Shown piece after piece: positions 8,264-15,439 of a DNA stretch of 25,627 nucleotides. The first letter of the stretch is position 1; the number at the start of each line of letters is the position of its first letter. The translations under genes and the position numbers were made by a program. Under the pieces are notes generated by a model that worked only from the letters and a program-made list of their open reading frames with translations, had not been told where the DNA came from and searched no databases. The stretch is from Methylovulum sp. (GTDB lineage Bacteria; Pseudomonadota; Gammaproteobacteria; Methylococcales; Methylomonadaceae): positions 1 to 25,627 of the forward strand of contig JACXTQ010000306.1 in assembly GCA_016919605.1 (NCBI GenBank), in the 5' to 3' direction.

Positions 8264-9049
8264 ATGAAAAACATTTCGTTATCAATAGTAACCCATAATA
8301 GCTATAAAGTAATTTTTGAATGTATTTCTCCATTACTAGCGGATATTCATAATAAATTCGTGATTTGGCTTATTGATAATAATTCCCAAGATTCAACAAT
8401 TGCTGCTATTAAATATTATGCTGAAAATGATCGTAATATCAAAATCATTAAAAATCCGATAAATCATGGTTTTGGGATAGCTCATAATGTCGCTATTCAC
8501 AAAACCGTCAGTGATTATCATATAATCTGCAATCCCGATATTATAGTTAATGGCCGGACTATCGGCCTGCTTGCCGAATATATGGACAAGCATCCTGATA
8601 TTGGCATTTTATGCCCTAAGCTGGTTAATAGCGATGGCAGCCTCCAGCCCAATAACCATTTGCACCCCACTATCTTGGATTTGGCCTTACGGAGAGTGGG
8701 GTCGGTCTGGCTAAAAAAATGGTTTAAAAAACGGATGGACGCTTACATTATGCTTGATGTGGGTTATGAGACTAGCTGTGACGTGCCGTTTGCTTCGGGG
8801 GCTTTTATGTTTTGCCGGACAGCTGTTTTAAAACAGGTGGGGGGATTTGACGAGCGTTATTTTCTGTATTTTGAAGATGCCGATTTGTGCAGGAAAGTCC
8901 ACGAAGTAGGATATAGGACGGTTTATTACCCTGAAGCCAGCGTAATCCATCAGTGGGAGCGGGCGGCGCATAAAAGCTGGCGCATGTCTTGGGTGATGCT
9001 GGTCAGTGCGGTCAAATATTTTAACAAATGGGGCTACCGCTGGTGTTGA
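8264..9049 (+). CDS. GT2 glycosyltransferase (rhamnosyltransferase-like)
   Basis: A 261-residue cytoplasmic/membrane-associated GT-A transferase of the WbbL/rhamnosyltransferase-like GT2 type, likely adding a sugar to the lipid-linked glycan. It starts LSIVTHNS, has the NPDI motif (Asp92) where this subgroup places its DXD equivalent, and carries VPFASGAFMFCR followed by GGFDERYFLYFEDADLCR (Glu204, Asp205, Asp207) as the acceptor/catalytic region. The donor sugar is not determined by sequence. Base composition changes within the gene: roughly the first 280 bases are AT-rich like the upstream gene, and the remainder matches the rest of the window, suggesting a recombination junction near codon 95. 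An AT-rich spacer of 113 bases with no gene precedes it. Confidence 0.9.
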   Translation: MKNISLSIVTHNSYKVIFECISPLLADIHNKFVIWLIDNNSQDSTIAAIKYYAENDRNIKIIKNPINHGFGIAHNVAIHKTVSDYHIICNPDIIVNGRTIGLLAEYMDKHPDIGILCPKLVNSDGSLQPNNHLHPTILDLALRRVGSVWLKKWFKKRMDAYIMLDVGYETSCDVPFASGAFMFCRTAVLKQVGGFDERYFLYFEDADLCRKVHEVGYRTVYYPEASVIHQWERAAHKSWRMSWVMLVSAVKYFNKWGYRWC

Positions 9050-9076
9050 CTGTACAAGGCCAACCCCTTTTTGTTT

Positions 9077-9270
9077 TTAAGCTCGTAACCGTTCAATGAT
9101 TTTGGGTAGTTTAAATGGGCTAGGTTTTGCTATAGCCACCGAACAACTACCTTTATCCGCCATTTCCTCAAAATCCCAACTGTCTCCGGCATCAATTAAA
9201 GCCTATTGTATTTTGTTTCTGTCATCAATAATGGCTTTTGACCCTATATAACAATAAACTGCATGTCAGT
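9077..9270 (-). pseudogene. Minus-strand relic of an unrecognised small protein
   Basis: The reverse strand of the spacer before the epimerase gene reads as plausible protein. One frame runs YCYIGSKAIIDDRNKIQ, hits a TAG (9203-9205 on the + strand), and continues in the same frame through ALIDAGDSWDFEEMADKG and SCSVAIAKPSPFKLP to a final stop at 9077-9079. No proper start is present. This looks like the C-terminal part of a decayed gene with one nonsense codon. I do not recognise the family. It could also be a chance reading, but the uninterrupted character on both sides of the stop argues for a relic. Confidence 0.35.
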
Positions 9271-9293
9271 TACAGATTCAGGTTGCTTGATTT

Positions 9294-10253
9294 ATGGATA
9301 ATGTGTTGGTGACAGGGGCGACTGGCTTTATTGGCAAGGCGTTATGCGCTGAATTGATCGTCAACGGGTTTGTCGTACATGCTGTTGTCCGCGATTTGGG
9401 CTCGGCAGCTTTATCGCCATCGGCAAAGCCTGTGGTCATTGGCGGTCTGGATGCCGATACCGAATGGCGGCAAGCCCTCCTATGTATTGATGTGGTGGTG
9501 CATTTGGCGGCGCGGGTGCATGTCATGGTGGATACTGATACTGATCCTCTGGCGGCATTCCGTAAGGTCAATGTGGCGGCGACGTTGAACCTTGCCCGGC
9601 AAGCGGCAGCGGCGGGCGTGAAGCGATTTGTGTTTATCAGCTCAATTAAGGTCAATGGAGAGCAGACTGTGCCAGGCTTGGTTTTTAGTGCTGATGATGA
9701 ACCTGCGCCGGTTGATGCCTATGCCATCTCCAAACTGGAAGCTGAAACGGGTTTGCGCCAGTTGGCTTTGGCAACGGCTATGGAGGTGGTGATTATCCGT
9801 CCGCCTTTGGTCTATGGCCCAGGGGTCAAGGCCAATTTCAAGACCATGATGCGTTATTTAGATAAGGGTGTACCGTTACCCTTGGGGGCAATTGTGAATA
9901 AGCGCAGCTTAGTTACCTTAGATAATCTGGTCGATGTTATTATGGTGTGTATGGCACATCCGGCGGCGGCTAACCAGACGTTTTTGGTCAGCGATGGCGA
10001 GGATGTATCCACCCCCGAATTATTGCATCGGTTGGCACGGGCTATGGGCAAAACCGCACGATTGTTGCCCGTTCATATTCTGTTACTACAAGGTATGTTA
10101 TTTTTAGCAGGTAAGCGCAGGTTGGCGCAGCGTTTATGTGGCAATTTGCAGATGGATATTTCTAAAACGCGTGAGCTTTTGGCGTGGTCTCCTCGGACGG
10201 GTCTTGATGATGCTTTATATCAAACCGCACAGTATTATTTGATATCCCGTTGA
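9294..10253 (+). CDS. NAD-dependent epimerase/4-ketoreductase of the extended SDR family (WbpV-like)
   Basis: A 319-residue nucleotide-sugar epimerase/reductase. The N-terminal Rossmann motif is TGATGFIG (residues 7-14). The catalytic Ser lies in FISSIKV and the Tyr/Lys pair is Y143 and K147 in YAISK. PPLVYGPGVKANF is the substrate-side motif typical of UDP-hexose SDRs. In Pseudomonas, WbpV occupies the same position before WbpL and WbpM and is linked to reducing UDP-4-keto-6-deoxy-GlcNAc to UDP-QuiNAc. By motif and position that role is likely here, but a UDP-GlcNAc 4-epimerase role cannot be excluded. It overlaps the next gene by one base (TGATG), indicating translational coupling. Confidence 0.88.
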   Translation: MDNVLVTGATGFIGKALCAELIVNGFVVHAVVRDLGSAALSPSAKPVVIGGLDADTEWRQALLCIDVVVHLAARVHVMVDTDTDPLAAFRKVNVAATLNLARQAAAAGVKRFVFISSIKVNGEQTVPGLVFSADDEPAPVDAYAISKLEAETGLRQLALATAMEVVIIRPPLVYGPGVKANFKTMMRYLDKGVPLPLGAIVNKRSLVTLDNLVDVIMVCMAHPAAANQTFLVSDGEDVSTPELLHRLARAMGKTARLLPVHILLLQGMLFLAGKRRLAQRLCGNLQMDISKTRELLAWSPRTGLDDALYQTAQYYLISR

Positions 10254-11260
10254 TGGTTATGCTGATTTTACTGTTGCTGGCTTTTTTTGCGGCGTTGGTG
10301 TTAACGGGGCACTTACGCCGTTATGCCATTACTAGCCATCTTATTGATATTCCTAATGCCCGTAGTTCCCATACCTTGCCGACACCACGCGGCGGTGGCT
10401 TGGCGATAGCGGGCGTTTTTTTGGCTTGTGTGCCGCTTTTTTTCTGGCTTGATGTGTTCACGACAGGTGAAACATGGGCTTTTTTAGGAGCCGGCACATT
10501 GGTGACCGTAGTAGGTTTTTTTGACGATAGGCGACACCTCCCCGCATCCTTGCGTTTAGTGGCGCATTTTTTTGCCGCCATTTGGGTTTTGGTGTGTTTG
10601 GGCGGGATACCGGCGTTGCCTGTTTGGGATAGTGTCCTCTCATCTGGGCTAGCAACTTTTTTAGGGGTTTTTTATTTGGTTTGGTTGTTAAACTTGTACA
10701 ATTTTATGGATGGCATTGATGGGCTAGCGAGCCTGGAAGCCATCAGCGTCTGTGCCGGTGGAGCTTTACTGTTGGGGAATAGCGGCCATTATGAGCCGCT
10801 TATTGTGCTGGCGATTGCGGTAGCGGGTTTTTTATATTGGAACTTTCCGCCCGCAAAAATATTTATGGGTGATGGCGGTAGCGGCTTTTTAGGGATAGTA
10901 TTAGGTATTTTTTCCCTACAAGCGGCTTGGCTTTCACCGCAGCTTTTTTGGAGTTGGTTGATTTTGTTAGGTGTTTTTATTGTCGATGCGACATGGACGC
11001 TATTGCGACGTTTATGCCAAAGGGAAAAAGTCTATCAGGCACACCGTAGCCATGCCTATCAGCAGGCGGCCCGGTGTTATGGTAGCCACAAAACAGTGTC
11101 GCTGGCGGTCGTGATAATCAATTTAACATGGTTGTTGCCGATTGCCTTGTGGGTGGGTAGTGGTAGCTTACCAGGTGTGTTAGGGCTGGGCTTGGCTTAT
11201 TGCCCATTGTTAATGTTGGTGTTAATTTTCAAGGCGGGATATAAGGAAATTATCGGGTGA
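10253..11260 (+). CDS. WecA/WbpL-type sugar-1-phosphate transferase to undecaprenyl phosphate
   Basis: Integral membrane enzyme of the MraY/WecA superfamily that starts glycan synthesis by moving an N-acetylaminosugar-1-phosphate from its UDP carrier to undecaprenyl phosphate. It has 335 residues from ATG 10253, with multiple hydrophobic segments throughout. Conserved cytoplasmic motifs are all present: PTPRGGG near 43-49, FFDDRR with Asp91/Asp92, NLYNFMDGIDG (Asp153, Asp156), FMGDGGSGFLG, and the HRSHAYQ histidine motif. A TTG at 10250 could serve as start, but the ATG overlapping the previous stop is preferred. Placement between the epimerase/reductase and the WbpM-type dehydratase points to QuiNAc-1-P or FucNAc-1-P as substrate (inference). 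It overlaps the next gene by four bases. Confidence 0.9.
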   Translation: MVMLILLLLAFFAALVLTGHLRRYAITSHLIDIPNARSSHTLPTPRGGGLAIAGVFLACVPLFFWLDVFTTGETWAFLGAGTLVTVVGFFDDRRHLPASLRLVAHFFAAIWVLVCLGGIPALPVWDSVLSSGLATFLGVFYLVWLLNLYNFMDGIDGLASLEAISVCAGGALLLGNSGHYEPLIVLAIAVAGFLYWNFPPAKIFMGDGGSGFLGIVLGIFSLQAAWLSPQLFWSWLILLGVFIVDATWTLLRRLCQREKVYQAHRSHAYQQAARCYGSHKTVSLAVVIINLTWLLPIALWVGSGSLPGVLGLGLAYCPLLMLVLIFKAGYKEIIG

Positions 11261-13221
11261 AAGTACGGGTAGCGCATTGGTTTACAGGACTGTCCAGGAC
11301 AAAAAAAGCAGGTATCCTTATCAGTGTTGATGTGGTGTTTGCAGTATTGGCTTTATGGTTGGCGTTTTCATTACGGTGGGGGGAATGGTATATGCCCAAA
11401 GGCGATGAGCCATATTTGTTTATTGCCGCCCCCTTTATTGCCGTGCCCATTTTTATCCGCTTAGGCTTGTATCATGCTATTGTCAGGTACATAGAAATCA
11501 GGGCATTGGGGACTATAGTCCAAGCTACGGCCTTGTATTCGCTGATTTTTGCCTTTGTCATCTATCAGTCCAGCATCCCTAATATCCCCCGCACCATAGC
11601 ACCGTTAAATGGCTTGTTGATGTTGTTACTGGTTGGTAGTAGCCGCTTTATCGCCCGTTGGTGGTTGACGGATATACACACTCGCTTGCCGGGCATCCGC
11701 AGTACGGGCGTTTGCCGGAAAAAAAATGTGGTGATTTATGGGGCGGGCAATGCGGGCGTGCAGTTGGCGGCAGCACTGATACATGGCCGCGAATACAATC
11801 CGGTGGCTTTTATTGATGACGATACACGGCTGCATAAACAAAAAATTAATGGCATAAAAATTTGTTCGCCCAGCTTTTTGGGGCCTATTATCAGCCGTCA
11901 TCAGGTGTCCGATATCCTGTTGGCCATGCCATCGGTGGGCAGGGCGCGTAGAAGCGAGATTATCCGCCTGCTGGAGCCTTACGCGGTGCATGTCCGGTCT
12001 ATGCCGGGCTTGACCGATATTGCCCAAGGCAAGGTGACTTTCGACACCTTGCAAGAAATTGATATTGCCGATTTGTTGGGGCGTTATTGTGTTGACCCTG
12101 ACCCTACGCTGATTCAGGCGACCATTAGCGGCAAAGTGGTGATGGTCACTGGGGCGGGTGGTTCGATTGGCTCGGAATTATGTCGGCAAATTATATGCTT
12201 AAGCCCTAAGGCTTTAATATTGTTCGAAATTTGTGAGTTCGCCCTGTACACTATAGAAAAAGAGTTGGAACATCTGTTGACGGTTGGCAGCATCACGCTG
12301 GAGTTGGTCGCCGTGCTGGGTTCGGTGCAAAACCGCGTTCGGGTCGAACATATTTGTAAAACATTTAAAGTGCAAACGCTTTACCATGCCGCCGGTTATA
12401 AGCATGTACCGATGGTGGAAAAAAATCCGGGGGAAGCGGTGTGCAATAATGTGTTTGGCACCTTGCATACCGCACAAGCGGCGGTGGCCGCGCAAGTCGA
12501 AAAATTTGTGCTTATTTCCACTGATAAGGCAGTCAGGCCGACCAATACTATGGGAGCCAGCAAACGCTTTGCCGAATTGATACTGCAAGCTTTGAGCATT
12601 AGGGACGAAGACACCGGACAAACCTGTTTTACGATGGTCCGTTTTGGTAATGTTTTGGATTCATCAGGTTCAGTCGTGCCGCTTTTTAGGGAACAAATTG
12701 CCCGTGGCGGCCCAGTTACGGTTACGGACACCCGCGTCATGCGCTATTTTATGACCATCCCCGAAGCTGCGCAGTTGGTGATACAGGCCGCCGCCATGGG
12801 GCAGGGCGGTGATGTGTTTGTGCTGGATATGGGCGAGCCTGTACGTATCCTGGACCTTGCCAAACGCATGATCCATTTGAGCGGCTTGCAGATCAAAGAT
12901 GAGGGTCATCCTGAAGGGGAGGTTGCCATCAGTTTTATTGGCTTAAGGCCAGGTGAAAAACTCTATGAGGAGCTGTTGATTGGCGACCATGTCTCAGAGA
13001 CCAGCCACCCTAGGATTATGAGGGCGAAAGAGCCGGTGATCGCTTGGGCGCAATTGTGCTGTTTGCTGGGTGCCTTAGAAAAAGCCAATGCAGCGGGTGA
13101 TTATGCACAGGTGAGGGAAATCTTCCAGGAAGTGGTCACAGGATTTGCCCCACAATGTGCGATCAGCGATGTGTTATGGCAAAAGGCAGTACAACCTGCG
13201 TGTCCGCCCCAGGTTTTTTAG
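11257..13221 (+). CDS. wbpM: UDP-GlcNAc 4,6-dehydratase, membrane-anchored (WbpM/CapD/FlaA1 family)
   Basis: A 654-residue nucleotide-sugar dehydratase that converts UDP-GlcNAc to its 4-keto-6-deoxy form, the precursor of QuiNAc and FucNAc. The N-terminal region (about 15-135) has four hydrophobic segments. A first nucleotide-binding fold follows with GAGNAG at 162-167, then the catalytic SDR domain with GAGGSIG at 299-305. The active site has the family's unusual Met in place of Tyr (TNTMGASK; Met432, Lys436), as in WbpM. It starts with GTG 11257, overlapping the previous stop (GTGA), with an AAGGAA ribosome-binding site about nine bases before it. It closes the polysaccharide locus. The hairpin right after the stop has its T-run only on the minus strand. 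Confidence 0.93.
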   Translation: MKVRVAHWFTGLSRTKKAGILISVDVVFAVLALWLAFSLRWGEWYMPKGDEPYLFIAAPFIAVPIFIRLGLYHAIVRYIEIRALGTIVQATALYSLIFAFVIYQSSIPNIPRTIAPLNGLLMLLLVGSSRFIARWWLTDIHTRLPGIRSTGVCRKKNVVIYGAGNAGVQLAAALIHGREYNPVAFIDDDTRLHKQKINGIKICSPSFLGPIISRHQVSDILLAMPSVGRARRSEIIRLLEPYAVHVRSMPGLTDIAQGKVTFDTLQEIDIADLLGRYCVDPDPTLIQATISGKVVMVTGAGGSIGSELCRQIICLSPKALILFEICEFALYTIEKELEHLLTVGSITLELVAVLGSVQNRVRVEHICKTFKVQTLYHAAGYKHVPMVEKNPGEAVCNNVFGTLHTAQAAVAAQVEKFVLISTDKAVRPTNTMGASKRFAELILQALSIRDEDTGQTCFTMVRFGNVLDSSGSVVPLFREQIARGGPVTVTDTRVMRYFMTIPEAAQLVIQAAAMGQGGDVFVLDMGEPVRILDLAKRMIHLSGLQIKDEGHPEGEVAISFIGLRPGEKLYEELLIGDHVSETSHPRIMRAKEPVIAWAQLCCLLGALEKANAAGDYAQVREIFQEVVTGFAPQCAISDVLWQKAVQPACPPQVF

Positions 13222-13223
13222 GC

Positions 13224-13260
13224 AAAAAAAACCTTCCGGCGTTTAGCACACGGGAAGGTT
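13224..13260 (-). terminator. Intrinsic terminator for the minus-strand small gene
   Basis: AACCTTCC (13230-13237) and GGAAGGTT (13253-13260) form an 8-bp stem. Read on the minus strand the stem is followed by a run of eight T (A-run at 13224-13231 on +). The + strand has no T-run after it, so this serves mainly the converging minus-strand gene. A + strand transcript from wbpM would still fold the hairpin. Confidence 0.75.
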
Positions 13261-13267
13261 GAAAGTC

Positions 13268-13298
13268 CAAGCAGAAGATTATGAGGAGTTGCTGCTTG
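13268..13298 (-). ncRNA. Hairpin with anti-Shine-Dalgarno loop in minus-strand 3' UTR (candidate 3'-UTR small RNA)
   Basis: CAAGCAG (13268-13274) pairs perfectly with CTGCTTG (13292-13298), leaving a 17-base loop. In the minus-strand transcript the loop contains CUCCUC, and a second pyrimidine stretch (CCUCCU, opposite AGGAGG near 13310) lies between this hairpin and the upstream stop codon. The terminator follows. A short ORF followed by a hairpin with CCUCC-type loop and terminator is an arrangement reported for some 3'-derived small RNAs. Expression is inferred, not shown. Confidence 0.3.
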
Positions 13299-13334
13299 AG
13301 GTATAACACCAGGAGGTTGTTAAGGGGGATGGGC

Positions 13335-13487
13335 TTAACCTTTTAGGTGGGCCCGCATCGCAATGTTGCTATAAATGGCCGCAGTTGCGAACAATACGGT
13401 TGAAAAAATAAATTGGCCGGAAATAAAACTCCAGATGCCGGCAACAAACAGTAGGCCGATCACGATATCTTTCTTGAAGTTGCTCAT
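13335..13487 (-). CDS. Small two-helix membrane protein, unknown function
   Basis: A 50-residue protein beginning MSNFKKDIVIG. It has two hydrophobic stretches (about residues 8-22 and 26-42) separated by a short SGQ turn, and ends in a basic MRAHLKG tail, so it is likely an inner-membrane hairpin protein with both ends in the cytoplasm. The frame extends upstream to 13559, but the ATG at 13487 has an AGGA ribosome-binding site eight bases before it and gives a sensible hydrophobic protein. It has its own terminator downstream and is divergent from the LysR gene. I do not recognise a named family. A possible promoter on the minus strand is TTGTAT, 16 bases, TATAGT, about 90-120 bases before the start. 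Confidence 0.65.
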   Translation of the reverse strand: MSNFKKDIVIGLLFVAGIWSFISGQFIFSTVLFATAAIYSNIAMRAHLKG

Positions 13488-13706
13488 TGCTTGATTCCTG
13501 TAAAAATTGAAAAATCTATATACAGTGCCTGATACGGCCGGTAAATATTGCTTTTTCACTGATTTGATGCTTACTATACAGGGATAAATTTTAGATACAA
13601 TATACCAAACAATTAATGGATTGCTTTTATTTAAGAAACAATTAAAAAGTCAATATTTTCTTGTGAGAACGATTGGCGTTTTAATAAAGGTATAAACAAG
13701 TTTCAT

Positions 13707-13730
13707 TATAATGCTTGCAAACCGTTGCAA
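13707..13730 (+). promoter_or_regulatory. Promoter -10 and palindromic operator candidate upstream of LysR gene
   Basis: A consensus TATAAT lies at 13707-13712, without a good -35. Immediately after it come two copies of TTGCAA (13715-13720 and 13725-13730) separated by four bases, which together form a dyad. A dyad overlapping the expected transcription start is where an autorepressing LysR-type regulator would bind. The region 13488-13706 upstream is AT-rich and shared with the divergent small gene; I see no gene in it. Confidence 0.4.
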
Positions 13731-13787
13731 CAGGCCATAAGGCTTGTTACGCGTATGTAGGTATGGTCACGATATTGAGGAAGTTAA

Positions 13788-14696
13788 GTGGACAAGTTAA
13801 CCAGTATGAATGTTTTTGTTCGTGTCGCCAAAGCTGGAAGCTTTGCGGGTGGTGCACGCGAACTGGGTATCTCAAGGGCCATGGCGACCAAGCACATTAT
13901 GCAGCTTGAAGGCAGCCTGGGAACGCGGCTTTTTAACCGCACCACCCGTAGCCTAAGTCTAACCGATGTCGGCGCATCTTATCTTGAGCGTTGCCAGCAA
14001 GTGTTGTTGGATGTCGAGGAAATGGAATCGGCGGTCACGCACTTGCAAACCGAGCCGCGCGGGGTATTGAAAATCAGTGCGCCGCCGGTTATTGGGGCAA
14101 GCCATATTACGCGGGCGATTTCACAATTTTTGAAGATACATTCCGATTTGACGGTGGATTTGATCTTGCAAAGTAGTCCGGGTGATTTGATTGACGAAGG
14201 CATTGATGTCGCCATTTATCTGGGTGTACTTGATGACACTAGCATGGTGGCCAGAAAACTGGCTAGCTCGTCAATGGTCGTATGTGCTTCGCCCGATTAT
14301 CTTGCCCGTCATGGTGTTCCGAAAACCCCCGAAGATTTACTGGAACATAGCTGTCTGGTGAACTGGGCCAGTTCGCCCCGCAACAAATGGCAGTTTAAGA
14401 ACGAATCGGGTCATACCATAATCACTGTATCGGGACGGATGCAGGCGAATGTCGCCGATGCCATTCGAGTCGCCGCAATTGATGGTTTGGGGTTGGTGAT
14501 GCTGGCTTCTTATGTGGTCGGGCGGGACATTGAAAAAGGCAAGTTAAAAGCGGTATTGGAAAATTATACGTTGCCGCCCTTGGATATTCATGCCGTATAT
14601 CCGCACCGCAAATATTTGTCCGCGAAAGTTCGGCGCTTTTTGGATTTTTTACAAGAATGGTTAGGCCCGCAAGTGACTATGCCCGGCTCGGAGTAA
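13788..14696 (+). CDS. LysR-family transcriptional regulator
   Basis: A 302-residue cytoplasmic DNA-binding regulator. The N-terminal winged helix-turn-helix spans about residues 5-62 (MNVFVRVAKAGSFAGGAREL, SRAMATKHIMQLE, LGTRLFNRTTRSLSLTDVG), followed by a linker helix and a periplasmic-binding-fold effector domain. It starts with GTG at 13788 with GAGGAA about five bases upstream; the later ATG at residue 7 is less likely. It resembles the large CrgA/AaeR-type branch of LysR regulators, but its target genes are not evident. The nearest candidates are the divergent 50-residue membrane protein and itself. The palindrome at 13715-13730 is a plausible binding site. Confidence 0.93.
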   Translation: MDKLTSMNVFVRVAKAGSFAGGARELGISRAMATKHIMQLEGSLGTRLFNRTTRSLSLTDVGASYLERCQQVLLDVEEMESAVTHLQTEPRGVLKISAPPVIGASHITRAISQFLKIHSDLTVDLILQSSPGDLIDEGIDVAIYLGVLDDTSMVARKLASSSMVVCASPDYLARHGVPKTPEDLLEHSCLVNWASSPRNKWQFKNESGHTIITVSGRMQANVADAIRVAAIDGLGLVMLASYVVGRDIEKGKLKAVLENYTLPPLDIHAVYPHRKYLSAKVRRFLDFLQEWLGPQVTMPGSE

Positions 14697-14879
14697 AGCG
14701 TAAGCGGATGGGTTTAAGTGCCAAAAATAATGGCTTATTCTTAGATTTATCAGCAGATTTCTTTGACCATGACCGTTTGAATGCGATAATAGGTGGACTT
14801 GTCGCCGACAATCATGCATTTTAGCCATTTTTAGCCGCCAAAAAGCCTTCCCTTTGATAAAAGCCTACCCACCACGGTC

Positions 14880-15272
14880 ATGATAAAACATCTATCCCCA
14901 CTTCAAGCTTGGGAATTGCTTCAGCAAAATCCCGCCGCCGTATTAATTGATGTCAGGGCAAAAATCGAGCATACCTTTATTGGCCACCCGATAGGTGCGG
15001 TGCATATCGCTTGGAAAGAATTGCCCGATTGGTTGTTAAACCCCGAATTTGTGCCCTGTGTTTTTGAAGCCGTACCTGACCGTGACACACCGATATTATT
15101 GATGTGCCGTAGTGGCCAACGTTCTTTGGAAGCGGCACATGCCCTACAAGCGCAAGGCTATACGCATTTGGTCAATATTGAAGGTGGCTTTGAGGGGCCT
15201 TTAGATGGCGATAAGCACCGCAGCACCCTTGGTGGCTGGCGGTTTTATGGCCTACCCTGGCAACAAAATTAA
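14880..15272 (+). CDS. Single-domain rhodanese-like sulfurtransferase
   Basis: A 130-residue protein of the rhodanese fold, cytoplasmic by lack of a signal peptide. The first helix/strand region is typical (SPLQAWELLQQNP..VLIDVRAKIE), and the active-site loop is CRSGQRS with Cys76 as the persulfide-forming residue. The C-terminal GGFEGPLD and RSTLGGWRFYGLPWQQN segment is shared by a group of single-domain rhodaneses in gammaproteobacteria. The sulfur acceptor is unknown. ATG 14880 has no obvious ribosome-binding site. It is probably monocistronic, with a strong terminator just after it. Confidence 0.92.
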   Translation: MIKHLSPLQAWELLQQNPAAVLIDVRAKIEHTFIGHPIGAVHIAWKELPDWLLNPEFVPCVFEAVPDRDTPILLMCRSGQRSLEAAHALQAQGYTHLVNIEGGFEGPLDGDKHRSTLGGWRFYGLPWQQN

Positions 15273-15295
15273 GCTAAAAACGCACTGTTTTTAAG

Positions 15296-15327
15296 GTAGG
15301 GACGTAACCTTGCGTCCCTACGTTTTT
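15296..15327 (+). terminator. Intrinsic terminator after rhodanese gene
   Basis: GTAGGGACG (15296-15304) pairs perfectly with CGTCCCTAC (15313-15321) across an 8-base loop, followed by G and five T. It ends transcription of the rhodanese gene and separates it from typA. Confidence 0.88.
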
Positions 15328-15439
15328 GCGTTTCACACATTACTATGGCTAACCGCCACCTTTTTACCCAACACACACCAAGCCAGACCTTGTTTTTGTC
15401 GGGCAACCCTGTTTATTTTTAACCCCCAGAGTACACAAA

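Noticed and set aside
9056..9078. Possible terminator after the GT2 gene (AAGG/CCTT with a following T-run).
   Set aside because: Only a 4-bp stem; too weak to call.
13271..13352. Short + strand frame starting at an ATG near 13281 with several GGAGG-like motifs.
   Set aside because: It is Cys/Arg-rich, about 20 residues and overlaps the minus-strand gene end. The GGAGG motifs are better explained as the complement of the CCUCC stretches.
13488..13559. N-terminal extension of the minus-strand small membrane protein.
   Set aside because: The inner ATG at 13487 has a proper ribosome-binding site, and the added residues do not resemble a signal or membrane segment.
14708..14824. A 38-residue open frame (MGLSAKNNG... 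ending VADNHAF) in the lysR-rhodanese spacer.
   Set aside because: Weak AAGCGG upstream, no recognised motif, and length within chance. The rest of 14697-14879 shows no clear promoter or terminator.
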